Positions 27,349 to 36,617 of a stretch of DNA of 64,000 nucleotides are shown in pieces. Numbering within the stretch: position 1 is the stretch's first letter; each line of letters starts with the position of its first letter. The notes beneath the pieces are model-generated. The model searched no databases, was not told the DNA's origin, and worked only from the letters and a program-made list of their open reading frames with translations. The translations under genes were made by a program, and so were the position numbers. The stretch covers positions 124,001 through 188,000 of the forward strand of contig NZ_NVQE01000004.1 of assembly GCF_002591975.1 (NCBI RefSeq), in the 5' to 3' direction. The DNA comes from Mycobacterium neglectum (lineage in GTDB: Bacteria > Actinomycetota > Actinomycetes > Mycobacteriales > Mycobacteriaceae).

Positions 27349-28499
27349 GGCCCGGCGGCGCCGGAGTACGCCCGGGCCACCCGCGTCACGAATTGATAGA
27401 CGCCGTCCTCGTCGGGCGCCAGTGGTCCCGGCCGGGCATGCGGCGACGTCAGTCCCCGCTGCACGGACTCGCAGGCCGCCCAGTCTTGGCGGTTCGTGAG
27501 ATCCCAGAAGTCGACCGCGTACGACGGGTCGAAATCCGATTCGGCGGCAACGTCTTTCGGGAACGCCCAGGCGCATTCGACGTATGTCCGGTCCGCGGCC
27601 AGCGGCGTCATCAGGTGGGTCATCACGTAGTCGGGATGCAGGCTCACCAGCAGATTCGGATATCCGACGAGGTACATCACGCTGCGCAGCTCTCGCTCAG
27701 AGAGACCGGCGATGGCGACACCGCCGCTCTTGCCCGTCAGCGACATCGTTTCGGCCCCTTCGACGATCGACATCCAGCCGCCCATCCACGTGCCCTTCAG
27801 ATCCAGGTTCTCGCCGCTGGTCGGGGGGCTGATCCGGGACAGCTCCGGATGGATGGTCGAGCAGTGATAGCACTCCTGATAGTTCTCGGCGATGACCTTC
27901 CAGTTGGTGGCCAGCTCGTAGGAGTGCCGGGCGACGATGGTCAGGTCCTCCGGGTGGTACGGGCCGACTACCTCGTCCAGACCCGCGACATGGTCGGCGA
28001 ATTCGGCATCCTGACCACTCGGGTCGACGAACAGCCAGCCGTGCCAGTTCACCAGTCGCATCTCGGCGAGCCCGAACTCGTCAGGCTCGAACCCTTCGAC
28101 ATCACCGAACCCTGGAGCGTTCCGTAGTCGGCCGTCGAGGCGGTAGGACCACGAATGGTACGGGCACACCACGCCGCGGCCCTTGGTCACCGTGTTGCAC
28201 GCCAACAGTTCGTGCCCGCGATGTCTGCAGGTGTTGGCGAACGCGCGAATGACGTCATCTTCGGCGCGCACCAGCAGTATCGCGTTGCGGCCGGTGCCCA
28301 CCGCCTTCTGCGCACCGACCCCGGCCAGATCCGAAGCGTGCCCGACACAGGACCATCCGGAGAAGATGTGGCGCTGCTCCCACGCGAACACGTCTGGGTC
28401 GACATAGGCCTCGCGCGGCAGCATCCGCGACTGGCCGAACGGGGCGAGCGCCGCGGCCAGCCCGTCGGCAGGGACTGGAGCCCGACCCTGTTTGAACAT
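27345..28499 (-). CDS. Rieske non-heme iron oxygenase, quaternary-amine type
   Basis: 384 aa alpha subunit. The Rieske 2Fe-2S ligands are C91-x-H93 and C112-x2-H115 (VCPYHSW). The mononuclear iron site is in ENYQECYHC with His212 and His217. The residue that links the two metal centres is Glu209 instead of the usual Asp, a feature I associate with carnitine monooxygenase CntA, YeaW and glycine-betaine demethylase GbcA. The likely reaction is oxidative demethylation or cleavage of a quaternary or tertiary amine. It is the last gene of a potD-potB-potC operon (50-base gap). No dedicated ferredoxin-reductase partner is encoded in the window. The start is ATG 28497-28499. Confidence 0.9.
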   Translation of the reverse strand: MFKQGRAPVPADGLAAALAPFGQSRMLPREAYVDPDVFAWEQRHIFSGWSCVGHASDLAGVGAQKAVGTGRNAILLVRAEDDVIRAFANTCRHRGHELLACNTVTKGRGVVCPYHSWSYRLDGRLRNAPGFGDVEGFEPDEFGLAEMRLVNWHGWLFVDPSGQDAEFADHVAGLDEVVGPYHPEDLTIVARHSYELATNWKVIAENYQECYHCSTIHPELSRISPPTSGENLDLKGTWMGGWMSIVEGAETMSLTGKSGGVAIAGLSERELRSVMYLVGYPNLLVSLHPDYVMTHLMTPLAADRTYVECAWAFPKDVAAESDFDPSYAVDFWDLTNRQDWAACESVQRGLTSPHARPGPLAPDEDGVYQFVTRVARAYSGAAGP

Positions 28500-28549
28500 A
28501 CAGTCAGCCTACTGCGCGCGACCTCGGTGGTCTACAGGGATCCACCAGT

Positions 28550-29431
28550 TCACGCCTCTCCCGCGAACGCCCCGATGCCGCGGTCCTTCGTCGTGGTGTC
28601 CGATCGGGTCAGGTATCGGTAGACAAGGAATCCGACCGTGACGGCAGCCAACGCCGCGAGCAGGAGCAGTGTGGCCAACGCGTTGAGCGCCGGCGTCGGC
28701 GCGGCGCGGGCGGTGTTGTAGATCTTCACCGAGACGGGCTCGGTAGCAGCGTCTCCGGACAGGTAACGCACCAAAACGAAGTCGTCGATGACGTCGGCGA
28801 ACACCAGCACAGTGCTCGCGAAGATCGCGGGCATCAGCATCGGCATGATGATCCGGCGCAGCGCCCCGATCGGTGACGCACCGAGATCCATTGCAGCCTC
28901 TTCGTATTGGGGCCCAATGGTGGCCAGTCTTGCCCGCACCAGCACCGCGGGGTAGGACACCTGGAAGGTGACGAGGCCGATCACCTGTGCGGTGGTGCCG
29001 AGTTCGACCGGTACCGCCACCGCAGTGATCACGAACAGCAGCGCGACGGCGAGTAGCACCTCCGGCAGCACGAATGACAGCAGCATCAGGAAGTTCGCCC
29101 CGTTAGGCAGCCTGCCCCGCCACCGGTCGATGCCGATCGCAAACAGCGTCCCGAGCGGAATCGTGATCAGAGTCGCGATCACGCCCAGCTTCATGGTCTG
29201 CAGGAGTGCGGTGTGCAGCGCGTCGTTGTGCCATACCGATAGCGTCTCGTCACCCCAGTACCAGCGGGTCGAAAAGCCCTGCCAGGTCGTTCGCGATCGG
29301 CCGGCGTTGAACGAGTAGACCACCGCGATGATGACCGGCAGTAGCGACCACAGCAGGTAGCCGATGGTGATCGCGATCAGGAAACGTGGTGGCCGCCACG
29401 GGTTGTTCCACCATGCAACGGGGCCTCTCAT
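28550..29431 (-). CDS. potC: ABC transporter permease, PotC-like
   Basis: 293 aa from ATG 29431, which overlaps the potB stop by ATGA. Six membrane helices and the BPD_transp_1 EAA loop EEAAMDLGASPIGALRRIIMP define the inner-membrane permease of a spermidine/putrescine-type importer. The longer recorded frame overlaps potB and is rejected. Although Pot-like, such systems also import choline, betaines and other amines; the neighbouring Rieske oxygenase favours a methylated amine. Confidence 0.92.
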   Translation of the reverse strand: MRGPVAWWNNPWRPPRFLIAITIGYLLWSLLPVIIAVVYSFNAGRSRTTWQGFSTRWYWGDETLSVWHNDALHTALLQTMKLGVIATLITIPLGTLFAIGIDRWRGRLPNGANFLMLLSFVLPEVLLAVALLFVITAVAVPVELGTTAQVIGLVTFQVSYPAVLVRARLATIGPQYEEAAMDLGASPIGALRRIIMPMLMPAIFASTVLVFADVIDDFVLVRYLSGDAATEPVSVKIYNTARAAPTPALNALATLLLLAALAAVTVGFLVYRYLTRSDTTTKDRGIGAFAGEA

Positions 29432-30369
29432 GTGGACAGCTCGCTGCCTCGCGTGACCGAACGCAGGTAGTACAGCATCGGCAGCAGCGCGATGAGGAAT
29501 ACCAGCATGACGAACGCGCCCGCCTGACCGGTCTGCCCCGGAGCCTGCACGCCATCGTTGATCAGGTTGCCGACCATGGTCGTCTTCGGCGACGCCGACA
29601 ACATGTCGTTGGTGAAGTAGTCGCCGAGCATCGGCAGGCAGGTCAGCAGCAGCGCCGCCACGATCGTCGGCCGACACAACGGCAGCGTCACGCGCCAGAA
29701 CGACGAAAAGCGGTCGGCGCCAAGGTCACGCGACGCCTCGAGCATCGGCTGCGAAAGCCGGTCGAGGCCCGCGTAGAGGGGCAGGATCATGTACGGGACA
29801 TAGCCGTAGACCAGCCCGAGGATCACCACCACGGGCTGTCCGGTCAACCATTTGACGTCCGGGGTGAACATGCCTCCCAGACTGAGCACCTTGTTGAACA
29901 GGCCGTCGTCCTGAAGCAGGTTCACCCACGCGAACATCCGCATCATGTAGCTGATCCAGAACGGCGCTATCAACAGCGCGAGCACCAACCCCTTGCGCTT
30001 GCCGGCGAGCCGGGCCACGTAGTACGAAACCGGGAAGGCGATGAGTAGGCAGAGCGCGCTGGCAACCAACACGTAGATGAACGTGCGCGCGATGGCCGGA
30101 CCGTACACACCATTGTCGCCGACGATGTGGGTCAGCACGTAAGTGAACTGGGTGGGATCCCACTGCAGCGGATTCCACACCGGGACGGGAGTGCGGAACA
30201 GCGGGTCGACCTGACCGAAGACAATGCACAGCACTACATAGAGCGGGAATAAGAAGAACGCGAACAACCAGACGATTCCGGGAGCGGCCAGCACGGCCCA
30301 CAGCCGATTGCGACGCTGACGGGCCGGCGGAGCCTGCCGCGGAGGCGCGGTGACCACCGGGACCGCCAC
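29428..30369 (-). CDS. potB: ABC transporter permease, PotB-like
   Basis: 313 aa with an N-terminal basic/proline-rich stretch, six helices and the EAA loop EASRDLGADRFSSFWRVTLP. Segment LIAPFWISYMMRMFAWVNLL is typical of PotB. It pairs with PotC to form the channel of the importer; it follows the binding-protein gene by 6 bases. Confidence 0.92.
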   Translation of the reverse strand: MAVPVVTAPPRQAPPARQRRNRLWAVLAAPGIVWLFAFFLFPLYVVLCIVFGQVDPLFRTPVPVWNPLQWDPTQFTYVLTHIVGDNGVYGPAIARTFIYVLVASALCLLIAFPVSYYVARLAGKRKGLVLALLIAPFWISYMMRMFAWVNLLQDDGLFNKVLSLGGMFTPDVKWLTGQPVVVILGLVYGYVPYMILPLYAGLDRLSQPMLEASRDLGADRFSSFWRVTLPLCRPTIVAALLLTCLPMLGDYFTNDMLSASPKTTMVGNLINDGVQAPGQTGQAGAFVMLVFLIALLPMLYYLRSVTRGSELST

Positions 30370-30375
30370 AGGTAC

Positions 30376-31605
30376 TTACGACCCGCCGGCCTGGAAGGCC
30401 TGCCACACGTTGCGCCATGCGGTCTCGTTGGCCGCGTCGAGCTCCAGCAGTCGGTAGCCGACGTCGAAGTACTCCGGTCTCACGATCGCCGAGCGCAGGT
30501 TCTCCGGGATGAACTCTTCTTGGACAAGCGAATCCGGCGTGATGCTGTTCTGCGGCGGCTGGTAACCGATCGCGGAGAAGTTCTCCTTCGCCACCTCGGC
30601 ATCGAGCATGTGATTGATGAACAGGTGGGAAAGGACCGGGTTCTTGCCGCCCTTGAGCGTCACGAGCATGTCGTTGTCGACGAGTCCCTTTCCGTCGGAA
30701 GGGAACCAATAGCGAAGGATTTCCGGGCCGGTGCCTTCGGGTAGGTAGGACTGCGCATTGATGACGTCACCCGACCACATCTGTGCGAGACCCATTTGTC
30801 CGGCGGGCAGGTCGTTGTACATCGTGATGGTGACCTTCGGCGAGGTGGCGGCCACCAGCGCCTGCAGTTGCTCACCGACCATCTTCAGATCGGCTTCCGA
30901 TGAGGTGTTGACGTCGGTGATGCCTTGCTTCAGTAGCACCATGGCCATCGCCGTGTGGAAGTCGTCGATGACCGCCGTCTTGCCCTTGTACTGCGGATCC
31001 CACAACGACTCGTACGGATTGGCCAATGCGCCGATATCGGCGGGTACCTGGTCGGTCCGCCAACCGATTCCGGTGGTGTAGATGGTGTACGGCACGCTGT
31101 ACTGCCAACCCTGGTCGTACCAGGGGTCGGTGAAGCTGGGCCACACGTTCTTGATGTTGGGAACGTAGGTGTGGTTCAGCGGGCGCAGCAGCCCGCCGTT
31201 GACCAGGCGGCTGATCTCGGTGTAGTTGGCATTGTAGATGTCGAAGTCGACGCCGCTGCGTAGCTTGGTGATCGCCTCGTCGCCGTCGTTGAAGGTCGAG
31301 ACCTCGATCTTGATGCCGTACTTGTCCTCGAAGCTTTTCATGGCCTGCGGGCTGAGGTAGTCGGCGTAGTTGTAGATCTTGAGCGTCGCGCCCTGCTCCG
31401 GCGCGAGATTGTCGGCGATCGGTTTGTTGTCATCGGGGATCGGCCATTTCACCGGATTGTCCGGCGATGCGAGCGTCAGACTCGGTCCTCCCGAAGACGA
31501 TTCGGGCTTGGAACACGCCGCAAGGAAGGCGGGAAGGGTGGGCGCTGCGGCGGCGAGAATCGCTGCGCGCGCCAAAAACTGACGGCGGGTCGGAGGTGTT
31601 GGCAT
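30376..31605 (-). CDS. potD: PotD-like substrate-binding lipoprotein
   Basis: 409 aa extracellular solute-binding protein. The N-terminus has a twin-arginine motif (RRQFLARAA) and a lipobox ending in LAAC with Cys31, so it is probably exported folded and lipid-anchored. The binding domain (SBP_bac_8 type) begins with LKIYNYADYLSPQAMKSFED, as in PotD/PotF. In PotD acidic and aromatic residues coordinate the amine; exact ligands cannot be assigned here. It heads the potD-potB-potC-Rieske operon, whose promoter region carries operator copy 1 (31654-31672). Confidence 0.93.
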   Translation of the reverse strand: MPTPPTRRQFLARAAILAAAAPTLPAFLAACSKPESSSGGPSLTLASPDNPVKWPIPDDNKPIADNLAPEQGATLKIYNYADYLSPQAMKSFEDKYGIKIEVSTFNDGDEAITKLRSGVDFDIYNANYTEISRLVNGGLLRPLNHTYVPNIKNVWPSFTDPWYDQGWQYSVPYTIYTTGIGWRTDQVPADIGALANPYESLWDPQYKGKTAVIDDFHTAMAMVLLKQGITDVNTSSEADLKMVGEQLQALVAATSPKVTITMYNDLPAGQMGLAQMWSGDVINAQSYLPEGTGPEILRYWFPSDGKGLVDNDMLVTLKGGKNPVLSHLFINHMLDAEVAKENFSAIGYQPPQNSITPDSLVQEEFIPENLRSAIVRPEYFDVGYRLLELDAANETAWRNVWQAFQAGGS

Positions 31606-31630
31606 CGGGACCTCCCGTTGATTTCACGTC

Positions 31631-31672
31631 TTGTCGCTGGTAGGACTCTCGCATAGACTGAATGCTCAGTCA
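31631..31672 (+). promoter_or_regulatory. Divergent promoter with amine-regulon operator, copy 1
   Basis: A plausible -35 TTGTCG (31631-31636), a 17-base spacer and -10 TAGACT (31654-31659) drive the aminotransferase-potA operon. The -10 is the left half of the operator TAGACTGAATGCTCAGTCA (31654-31672), with perfect GACTGA/TCAGTC arms around 4 bases. A bound repressor would block RNA polymerase. The site also lies 49 bases upstream of the divergent potD start. Confidence 0.7.
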
Positions 31673-31696
31673 ACCGTAGCGGAGTGGAGGTCTACC

Positions 31697-33073
31697 GTGT
31701 CTTCGTCGGTGGTGGAGCCCAAGGTGGCAGACACCGTAGACCAACTGATATCGGACGAGGAGAAAACCTTCCTGCGCCGCCAGCCGCGCAGCACGGAACT
31801 CATCGCCAAGGCGCAAGAACACCTTGCCGGCGGGGCGACGTCGAACTGGCAGATCGCCGAGCCGCAGGCCGTGTGGATGAGCCACGGAAAAGGCCCGAAG
31901 GTCTACGACGTGGACGGCAACGAGTATGTCGACATGCACGGCGGCTACGGCGCTTCCATTGCCGGGCATGCCCATCCGGCGATCGTCGAAGCGGTCAGTG
32001 ACCGGGTTCGGCGTGGTACGCATTTCGCGCAACCGACCGAGGACGCGATCTGGATCGCAGGCGAGTTGGCCCGCCGGTTCGATCTGCCACTGTGGCGGTT
32101 CGCCAATTCCGGCACCGAAGCCACCATGGACGCGGTGCATCTGGCACGCGCGCTGACGGGCCGCGATCTGATCATCAAGGTCGAGGGTTGCTATCACGGC
32201 CACCACGATTCGGTGCAGGTGTCAGTGCTTCCCGAGGCCGACCAGGTCGGACCGCGCGACTCCCCCAACTCGGTTCCCGGCAACTCGGGTATCCCCTCGG
32301 CGATCCGCGATCTCGTGATCGTGGTGCCGTTCAACGACGCCGAAGCGGTGGCCCGTGCACTGTCCGAACATCGCGGACAAGTGGCCGCGATGATCCTCGA
32401 GCCGATGATGATGAACGCAGGCATCATCCCGCCCGACGCCGGCTACCTCGCCGCCATCCGCGAGTTGGTGCACGCCGAGGGCGCGCTGCTGATCTTCGAC
32501 GAGGTGAAGACCGGCTTCACCACGGGACCGGGCGGTGTCACAGCGCGCACCGGCGTGGTGCCCGACATGGTGTGCCTGGCCAAGGCATTGGGCGGCGGTA
32601 TCGCGGTCGCGGCCATCGGAGGCACCCGCGAGGTGATGTCAGCGATCGCCGACGGGCGCTACGAACAGGTCGGCACGTTCAACGGGAACCCGTTGGCGAT
32701 GGCGGCCTCCCGCGCGACACTCACCGACGTGCTGACACCGGCGGCGTACACACACCTCGACGGGCTCGCCGCTCGGCTTGGCGAATCCCTGGAATCCGTC
32801 ATCGCCCGGCACGGCGTCGGCTGGCACGTCGTCGTCGCGGGCGCCAAGGGCTGCGTCACCTTCCGCCGGGAGCAGGTGCGCGAATTCCGCGACTTCCTGC
32901 AGATCGACGCCAGACTGGGCCATCTGCACTGGCTGATGCAGCACAATGGCGGTGTGTTTCTCCCGCCATGGGGGAAGGTGGAGCAATGGCTGTTGTCTGT
33001 TCAGCACCAGCGCGACGATGTCGACCGATTCGCCGCGAACTTCACGCGGTTCGCCGACGCGGTGATGTGCTGA
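31697..33073 (+). CDS. Class III PLP aminotransferase, GSA-aminotransferase-like
   Basis: 458 aa from GTG 31697, with ribosome site GGAGTGGAGG upstream. Fold type I features are clear: cofactor phosphate/ring contacts [22 protein letters not shown] after the Asp that binds the pyridine nitrogen (IFDEVKTGF), the Schiff-base Lys in [10 protein letters not shown] and the [12 protein letters not shown] segment. It resembles glutamate-1-semialdehyde aminomutase and omega-amino acid:pyruvate transaminases. Beside a polyamine-type importer the likely job is transamination of an amine or omega-amino acid to a semialdehyde. It is co-transcribed with potA 13 bases downstream. Confidence 0.9.
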   Translation: MSSSVVEPKVADTVDQLISDEEKTFLRRQPRSTELIAKAQEHLAGGATSNWQIAEPQAVWMSHGKGPKVYDVDGNEYVDMHGGYGASIAGHAHPAIVEAVSDRVRRGTHFAQPTEDAIWIAGELARRFDLPLWRFANSGTEATMDAVHLARALTGRDLIIKVEGCYHGHHDSVQVSVLPEADQVGPRDSPNSVPGNSGIPSAIRDLVIVVPFNDAEAVARALSEHRGQVAAMILEPMMMNAGIIPPDAGYLAAIRELVHAEGALLIFDEVKTGFTTGPGGVTARTGVVPDMVCLAKALGGGIAVAAIGGTREVMSAIADGRYEQVGTFNGNPLAMAASRATLTDVLTPAAYTHLDGLAARLGESLESVIARHGVGWHVVVAGAKGCVTFRREQVREFRDFLQIDARLGHLHWLMQHNGGVFLPPWGKVEQWLLSVQHQRDDVDRFAANFTRFADAVMC

Positions 33074-33086
33074 CGGGTCCCGTGCG

Positions 33087-34235
33087 GTGACGGGTGGCGA
33101 GATCCAACTGCATCAGTTGGTCAAATCGTTCGACGGCGTCCCGGCCGTCATGGGCATCGACCTGAGTATCCCCGCGGGCCAGTTCTATTCGCTGCTTGGC
33201 GCTTCCGGTTGCGGTAAGACCACGACCCTGCGGATGATCGCGGGCTTCGAGAAACCCGACTCCGGGCGGATCGAGCTCGACGGCCGCGACGTGGCGGGGG
33301 ATCCTCCGCACCGTCGCCCGGTCAACACCGTCTTCCAGACCTACGCGTTGTTCCCGTTCATGACGGTCTGGGACAACGTCGCATTCGGGTTGAGGTACCA
33401 GAAGTCGTCGCGCGAGGACACCAAGCGCCGTGTCGGGGAGGCGCTGGAGCTGGTGCGGATGAGCGACTTCGCCAAACGGCGACCGGCCCAGCTGTCCGGC
33501 GGCCAACAGCAGCGGGTAGCGCTGGCCCGGGCGCTGGTGTTGCGTCCGCGCGTGCTGCTGCTCGACGAGCCCCTCGGCGCCCTGGACGCGAAGCTGCGCA
33601 AGCAGCTGCAATTGGAACTTCGCGCGGTGCAGCGCGAGGTCGGCATCACCTTCGTCTATGTCACGCACGATCAAGAAGAAGCGCTCACGATGAGCGATCA
33701 GATCGCGGTGCTTGCCGAGGGCCGCGTCGAACAGGTCGGTCCACCGCAAGAGATCTACTCTGCTCCTGCCACCACGTTCGTCGCGGGATTCCTCGGTGCC
33801 GCCAACATCTTTGACGCCGTCGTCGTGGAGGCCAGCGGCGCCTCGGCAGTATGTGAGGCGCTGGGCACGCGCCTCGGGGCGGCCGTGGGCGACTCCGCGG
33901 ACTTGGGCGTGGCGGCGATCGTCATCAGGCCTGAGCGGATCGCCCTGCACTCGCCAAATGACCCAGTTGGACAGGGCCACAACGTGATCAGCGGAGTGGT
34001 GTCGGAGGTCGTTTACCTCGGCAACTACACGCAAGTGCATGTCGACGTCGGCGCACCTGCGGCGTTGGTTGTCGAGGTGCCGAACCACGCGGGACCCGGC
34101 TCGGTGACACACGAGCCAGGGGCGCAGGTCAACTGCGTCTGTGCGCACGATGCGGTGCGCGTATTGCACCGCAGCTCGGCACTGTCGGTGGCCGATCCGG
34201 TGGCCGACGAGGTAAGCGCACTCACCCCTTCTTGA
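33087..34235 (+). CDS. potA: ABC transporter ATPase, PotA-like
   Basis: 382 aa from GTG 33087. Walker [11 protein letters not shown]-loop [10 protein letters not shown], signature [15 protein letters not shown], Walker [13 protein letters not shown] and switch His in VTHDQEEAL are all intact, followed by a C-terminal TOBE domain (about residues 285-365). It powers the importer whose permeases and binding protein are encoded on the opposite strand, so the transporter is split across two divergent operons sharing one operator region. Its end overlaps the convergent tetR by 14 bases. Confidence 0.94.
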   Translation: MTGGEIQLHQLVKSFDGVPAVMGIDLSIPAGQFYSLLGASGCGKTTTLRMIAGFEKPDSGRIELDGRDVAGDPPHRRPVNTVFQTYALFPFMTVWDNVAFGLRYQKSSREDTKRRVGEALELVRMSDFAKRRPAQLSGGQQQRVALARALVLRPRVLLLDEPLGALDAKLRKQLQLELRAVQREVGITFVYVTHDQEEALTMSDQIAVLAEGRVEQVGPPQEIYSAPATTFVAGFLGAANIFDAVVVEASGASAVCEALGTRLGAAVGDSADLGVAAIVIRPERIALHSPNDPVGQGHNVISGVVSEVVYLGNYTQVHVDVGAPAALVVEVPNHAGPGSVTHEPGAQVNCVCAHDAVRVLHRSSALSVADPVADEVSALTPS

Positions 34236-34881
34236 CTTTGGCCCTGCCGTTGACCCGCTTCTTCGCCGGAGCGAGGTCGAGTTCTCGCTCGGCGAACCGC
34301 ATTGCGATGTCATAGGCCAGATCTGAGTCGATCTCGGGGTCGTCGAGCGCCACCTGAATGGACAGACCGTCGAGGAGTGCCGCGAACTCCAGCGCGAACA
34401 TGCGGGCATTGACTTTCGCATCGAACTCAGACGGGTCCGCCGACTGGATCGCGTCGACGATCATCTCTCGCCACTTGGCGTCGAGTTCTGCCCGGTCGGA
34501 CTTGATCTCATCGTGCCGGAAGGCCTGGGCCCAGAGGTCGAACCACAATCCCCACGCCCCGGGTATGTCGTCGTTCCCCTCCCGCACGCACGTCCAGCGG
34601 ATCAGCAATGAGAGCCGCTCGCGCAGCGCGGAAACCTCGCCCAGCATCTGCTCGGCCGCCGCATAGAACGACTCCTCCGAATAGCGCAGTGCGTCGACAA
34701 GGAGGCGGTCCCGCGTCCCGAAGTAGTAGATGACGAGTGCCGAGCTCACGCCTGCCCGCTTGGCGACATCGGCGATACGGGTGTCGCCGAAACCCCGTTC
34801 GCAGATCAGCTCCGCTGCGGCGCGCAGCATCTCGATGCGTCGCGCCTCGTTCTGTTCCGTCGCGGGTGCGGGCTCGGCCAT
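34222..34881 (-). CDS. BetI-like TetR-family regulator of the amine island
   Basis: 219 aa. The [32 protein letters not shown] (about residues 33-62) and the C-terminal domain with [21 protein letters not shown] resemble BetI, the choline-responsive TetR repressor. A basic tail ([13 protein letters not shown]) ends the protein. As the only regulator gene within the block and divergent from an operator copy (34942-34960), it is the best candidate to bind the repeated 19-bp site at all three promoter regions and release it in response to an amine. A second palindrome at 34930-34944 may be its autoregulatory site. Confidence 0.9.
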   Translation of the reverse strand: MAEPAPATEQNEARRIEMLRAAAELICERGFGDTRIADVAKRAGVSSALVIYYFGTRDRLLVDALRYSEESFYAAAEQMLGEVSALRERLSLLIRWTCVREGNDDIPGAWGLWFDLWAQAFRHDEIKSDRAELDAKWREMIVDAIQSADPSEFDAKVNARMFALEFAALLDGLSIQVALDDPEIDSDLAYDIAMRFAERELDLAPAKKRVNGRAKVKKG

Positions 34882-34918
34882 GGTCGTGTCGGCTCCCCTC
34901 CGAAGTGCATCGTTGCTC

Positions 34919-34960
34919 TTGTCTATAGCCTAACACTTGGTTAGATTGAACAGTCAGTCA
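34919..34960 (+). promoter_or_regulatory. Promoter with amine-regulon operator, copy 2
   Basis: -35 TTGTCT (34919-34924), 17-base spacer, -10 TAGATT (34942-34947). The operator TAGATTGAACAGTCAGTCA (34942-34960) shares 15 of 19 bases with copy 1 and again covers the -10. It serves the phytoene-dehydrogenase-like gene and is 61 bases from the divergent tetR start. Confidence 0.65.
34930..34944. promoter_or_regulatory. Second palindrome in tetR promoter region
   Basis: CTAACACTTGGTTAG has perfect CTAAC/GTTAG arms around 5 bases and overlaps the first bases of operator copy 2. It could be a distinct operator for tetR autoregulation or for another regulator. Confidence 0.4.
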
Positions 34961-34994
34961 GGACGCACGCAGCGCCGACGAAAGTAGGGCTTCC

Positions 34995-36617
34995 ATGTCG
35001 AACAACTACGACGCTGTCGTCATCGGCGGCGGACACAACGGGTTGGTGTCTGCGGCCTATCTGGCCCGGTCGGGAGCCAGGACCCTGGTTCTGGAAGGCC
35101 GCGGATCCCTCGGCGGAGCGGCCACGACCGAGGCGCCCTGGGAGGACGCTCCACACCTGCGGGTGACCCGGCTGTCGTACGTGATGAGCCTGATGCCGCC
35201 GACCATTGTGCGGGAGCTGGAACTCGAGCGGCACGGCTACAAGGTGCATCCGATGGGCCCGTCGTACCAGGCCTTTCCCGAGGGCGGGTCACTGATCATC
35301 TACGAGGACGACCCCAAGCGCACCCACGAGCAGCTGTCCAAGTTCTCCAAGAAGGACGCGAACGCGTTGCCGGAATACAACGACTGGATCGGCGGCATCG
35401 CCGAGGTGATGGGGCCGCTGCTGACGCAGGTGCCGCCCAATGTCGGCTCGAAGCGACCGTCCGATCTGCTCGACCTGGCCAAGCTGGCCTGGCCGCTGCG
35501 CAAGAAGATCACGCCGCGCCTCACCGCGGACATCACCCGACTGCTGACCATGAGCATCGCCGATCTCCTCGACGACTGGTTCGAATCACCGCAGGTCAAA
35601 GGCCTGATGGCGGTCAACGGCATCATCGGGACCTGGGCCGGGCCGTGTGAGCCGGGAACTGCCTATGTGATGGCGCACCACTCCATCGGCGACGTCGGTG
35701 ACGGTCAGCTCGGCAGTTGGGGCTACCCAGAGGGTGGCATGGGAGGGGTGTCTGAGTCCATCGCGCGATCCGCGAAGAGTTTCGGCGCCGAGATCCGCAC
35801 CAACGCAAAGGTTTCCCGGGTGCTGACCCGCGGCGGCCAGGTGCGGGGTGTGGTTCTGGCGAACGGTGAAGAGATCACCGCACCGCTTGTCATCACCACG
35901 CTGCATCCGAAGATCGCCTTCCTCGAACACCTTTCGCCGTCCGAGCTGCCTGACGACTTCGTCGGGGACATCGAGCACTTCAAGTCCCGCAGCGGCGTGG
36001 TGAAGATCAACGTCGCGCTCGCACAGTTGCCGAGCTTCACGGCGAATCCGAGTTCCGGAATGGCGGAACATCTGACCGGTTCGATCGAGATGGCGCCTTC
36101 GATTGACTACCTGGAGGCGGCTTTCCAGGAGGCGCGCGTCGGTAAGGCCGCGGTGCTGCCGTTCAGCGACGGAGTCATCCCGACCACCTTGGACAAGACG
36201 TTGAATCCCGATGGCACCCATATCATGTCGCTGTTCACCCAGTGGGTGCCCGCCGAGTGGTCGAACGCGCCGCACACCGAGGAACTCGACGCCTACGCCG
36301 ACCGGGTGATCGATACCTACGACCAGGTGGCACCCGGTTTCAAGGCCTCGATCACGCACCGCGACGTCGTCGGCCCGTACGAGATGGAGCAGGAGTACGG
36401 CCTGATCGGCGGCAACATCTTCCACGGTGAACTCTCGCTGGAGCAGCTGTTCCACATGCGGCCTGCGCCGGGGTACGCAGACTATCGCACGCCGATCGGA
36501 GGGCTGTACAACGGCAGCTCGGGCACACACGCCGGCGGTGGCGTCTGCGGGATCCCCGGATGGCAGGCGGCACGGGCGGCGCTGGCGGACAAGAAGCGCC
36601 GCTTCGGAAGGCGATGA
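34995..36617 (+). CDS. FAD-dependent phytoene-dehydrogenase-like oxidoreductase
   Basis: 540 aa from ATG 34995. The N-terminal FAD dinucleotide motif VVIGGGHNGLVSAAYLARSG is intact and the C-terminal block GGLYNGSSGTHAGGGVCGIPG is the signature of the CrtI-like/PYROXD2-like amine-oxidase superfamily. No carotenoid genes are nearby, so carotenoid desaturation is unlikely; the related bacterial proteins beside acyl-CoA synthetases are uncharacterised and probably oxidise an amine or an acid intermediate. It overlaps the following synthetase by ATGA and is under operator copy 2. Confidence 0.87.
   Translation: MSNNYDAVVIGGGHNGLVSAAYLARSGARTLVLEGRGSLGGAATTEAPWEDAPHLRVTRLSYVMSLMPPTIVRELELERHGYKVHPMGPSYQAFPEGGSLIIYEDDPKRTHEQLSKFSKKDANALPEYNDWIGGIAEVMGPLLTQVPPNVGSKRPSDLLDLAKLAWPLRKKITPRLTADITRLLTMSIADLLDDWFESPQVKGLMAVNGIIGTWAGPCEPGTAYVMAHHSIGDVGDGQLGSWGYPEGGMGGVSESIARSAKSFGAEIRTNAKVSRVLTRGGQVRGVVLANGEEITAPLVITTLHPKIAFLEHLSPSELPDDFVGDIEHFKSRSGVVKINVALAQLPSFTANPSSGMAEHLTGSIEMAPSIDYLEAAFQEARVGKAAVLPFSDGVIPTTLDKTLNPDGTHIMSLFTQWVPAEWSNAPHTEELDAYADRVIDTYDQVAPGFKASITHRDVVGPYEMEQEYGLIGGNIFHGELSLEQLFHMRPAPGYADYRTPIGGLYNGSSGTHAGGGVCGIPGWQAARAALADKKRRFGRR

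Noticed and set aside
26503..27576. 357-codon minus-strand frame opposite the fasciclin gene
   Set aside because: Arg/Gly-rich shadow; the plus strand has signal peptide and FAS1 boxes.
33042..34421. 459-codon minus-strand frame opposite potA
   Set aside because: Covers potA, whose Walker and signature motifs are intact; the shadow's residues show no recognisable domain and it crosses the tetR gene.
35586..36530. Long minus-strand frame opposite the phytoene-dehydrogenase-like gene
   Set aside because: His/Arg-rich shadow translation with no motif.
34995..36617. Carotenoid biosynthesis gene
   Set aside because: CrtI-like fold only; no crtB, crtE or lycopene cyclase nearby and regulation is with amine genes.
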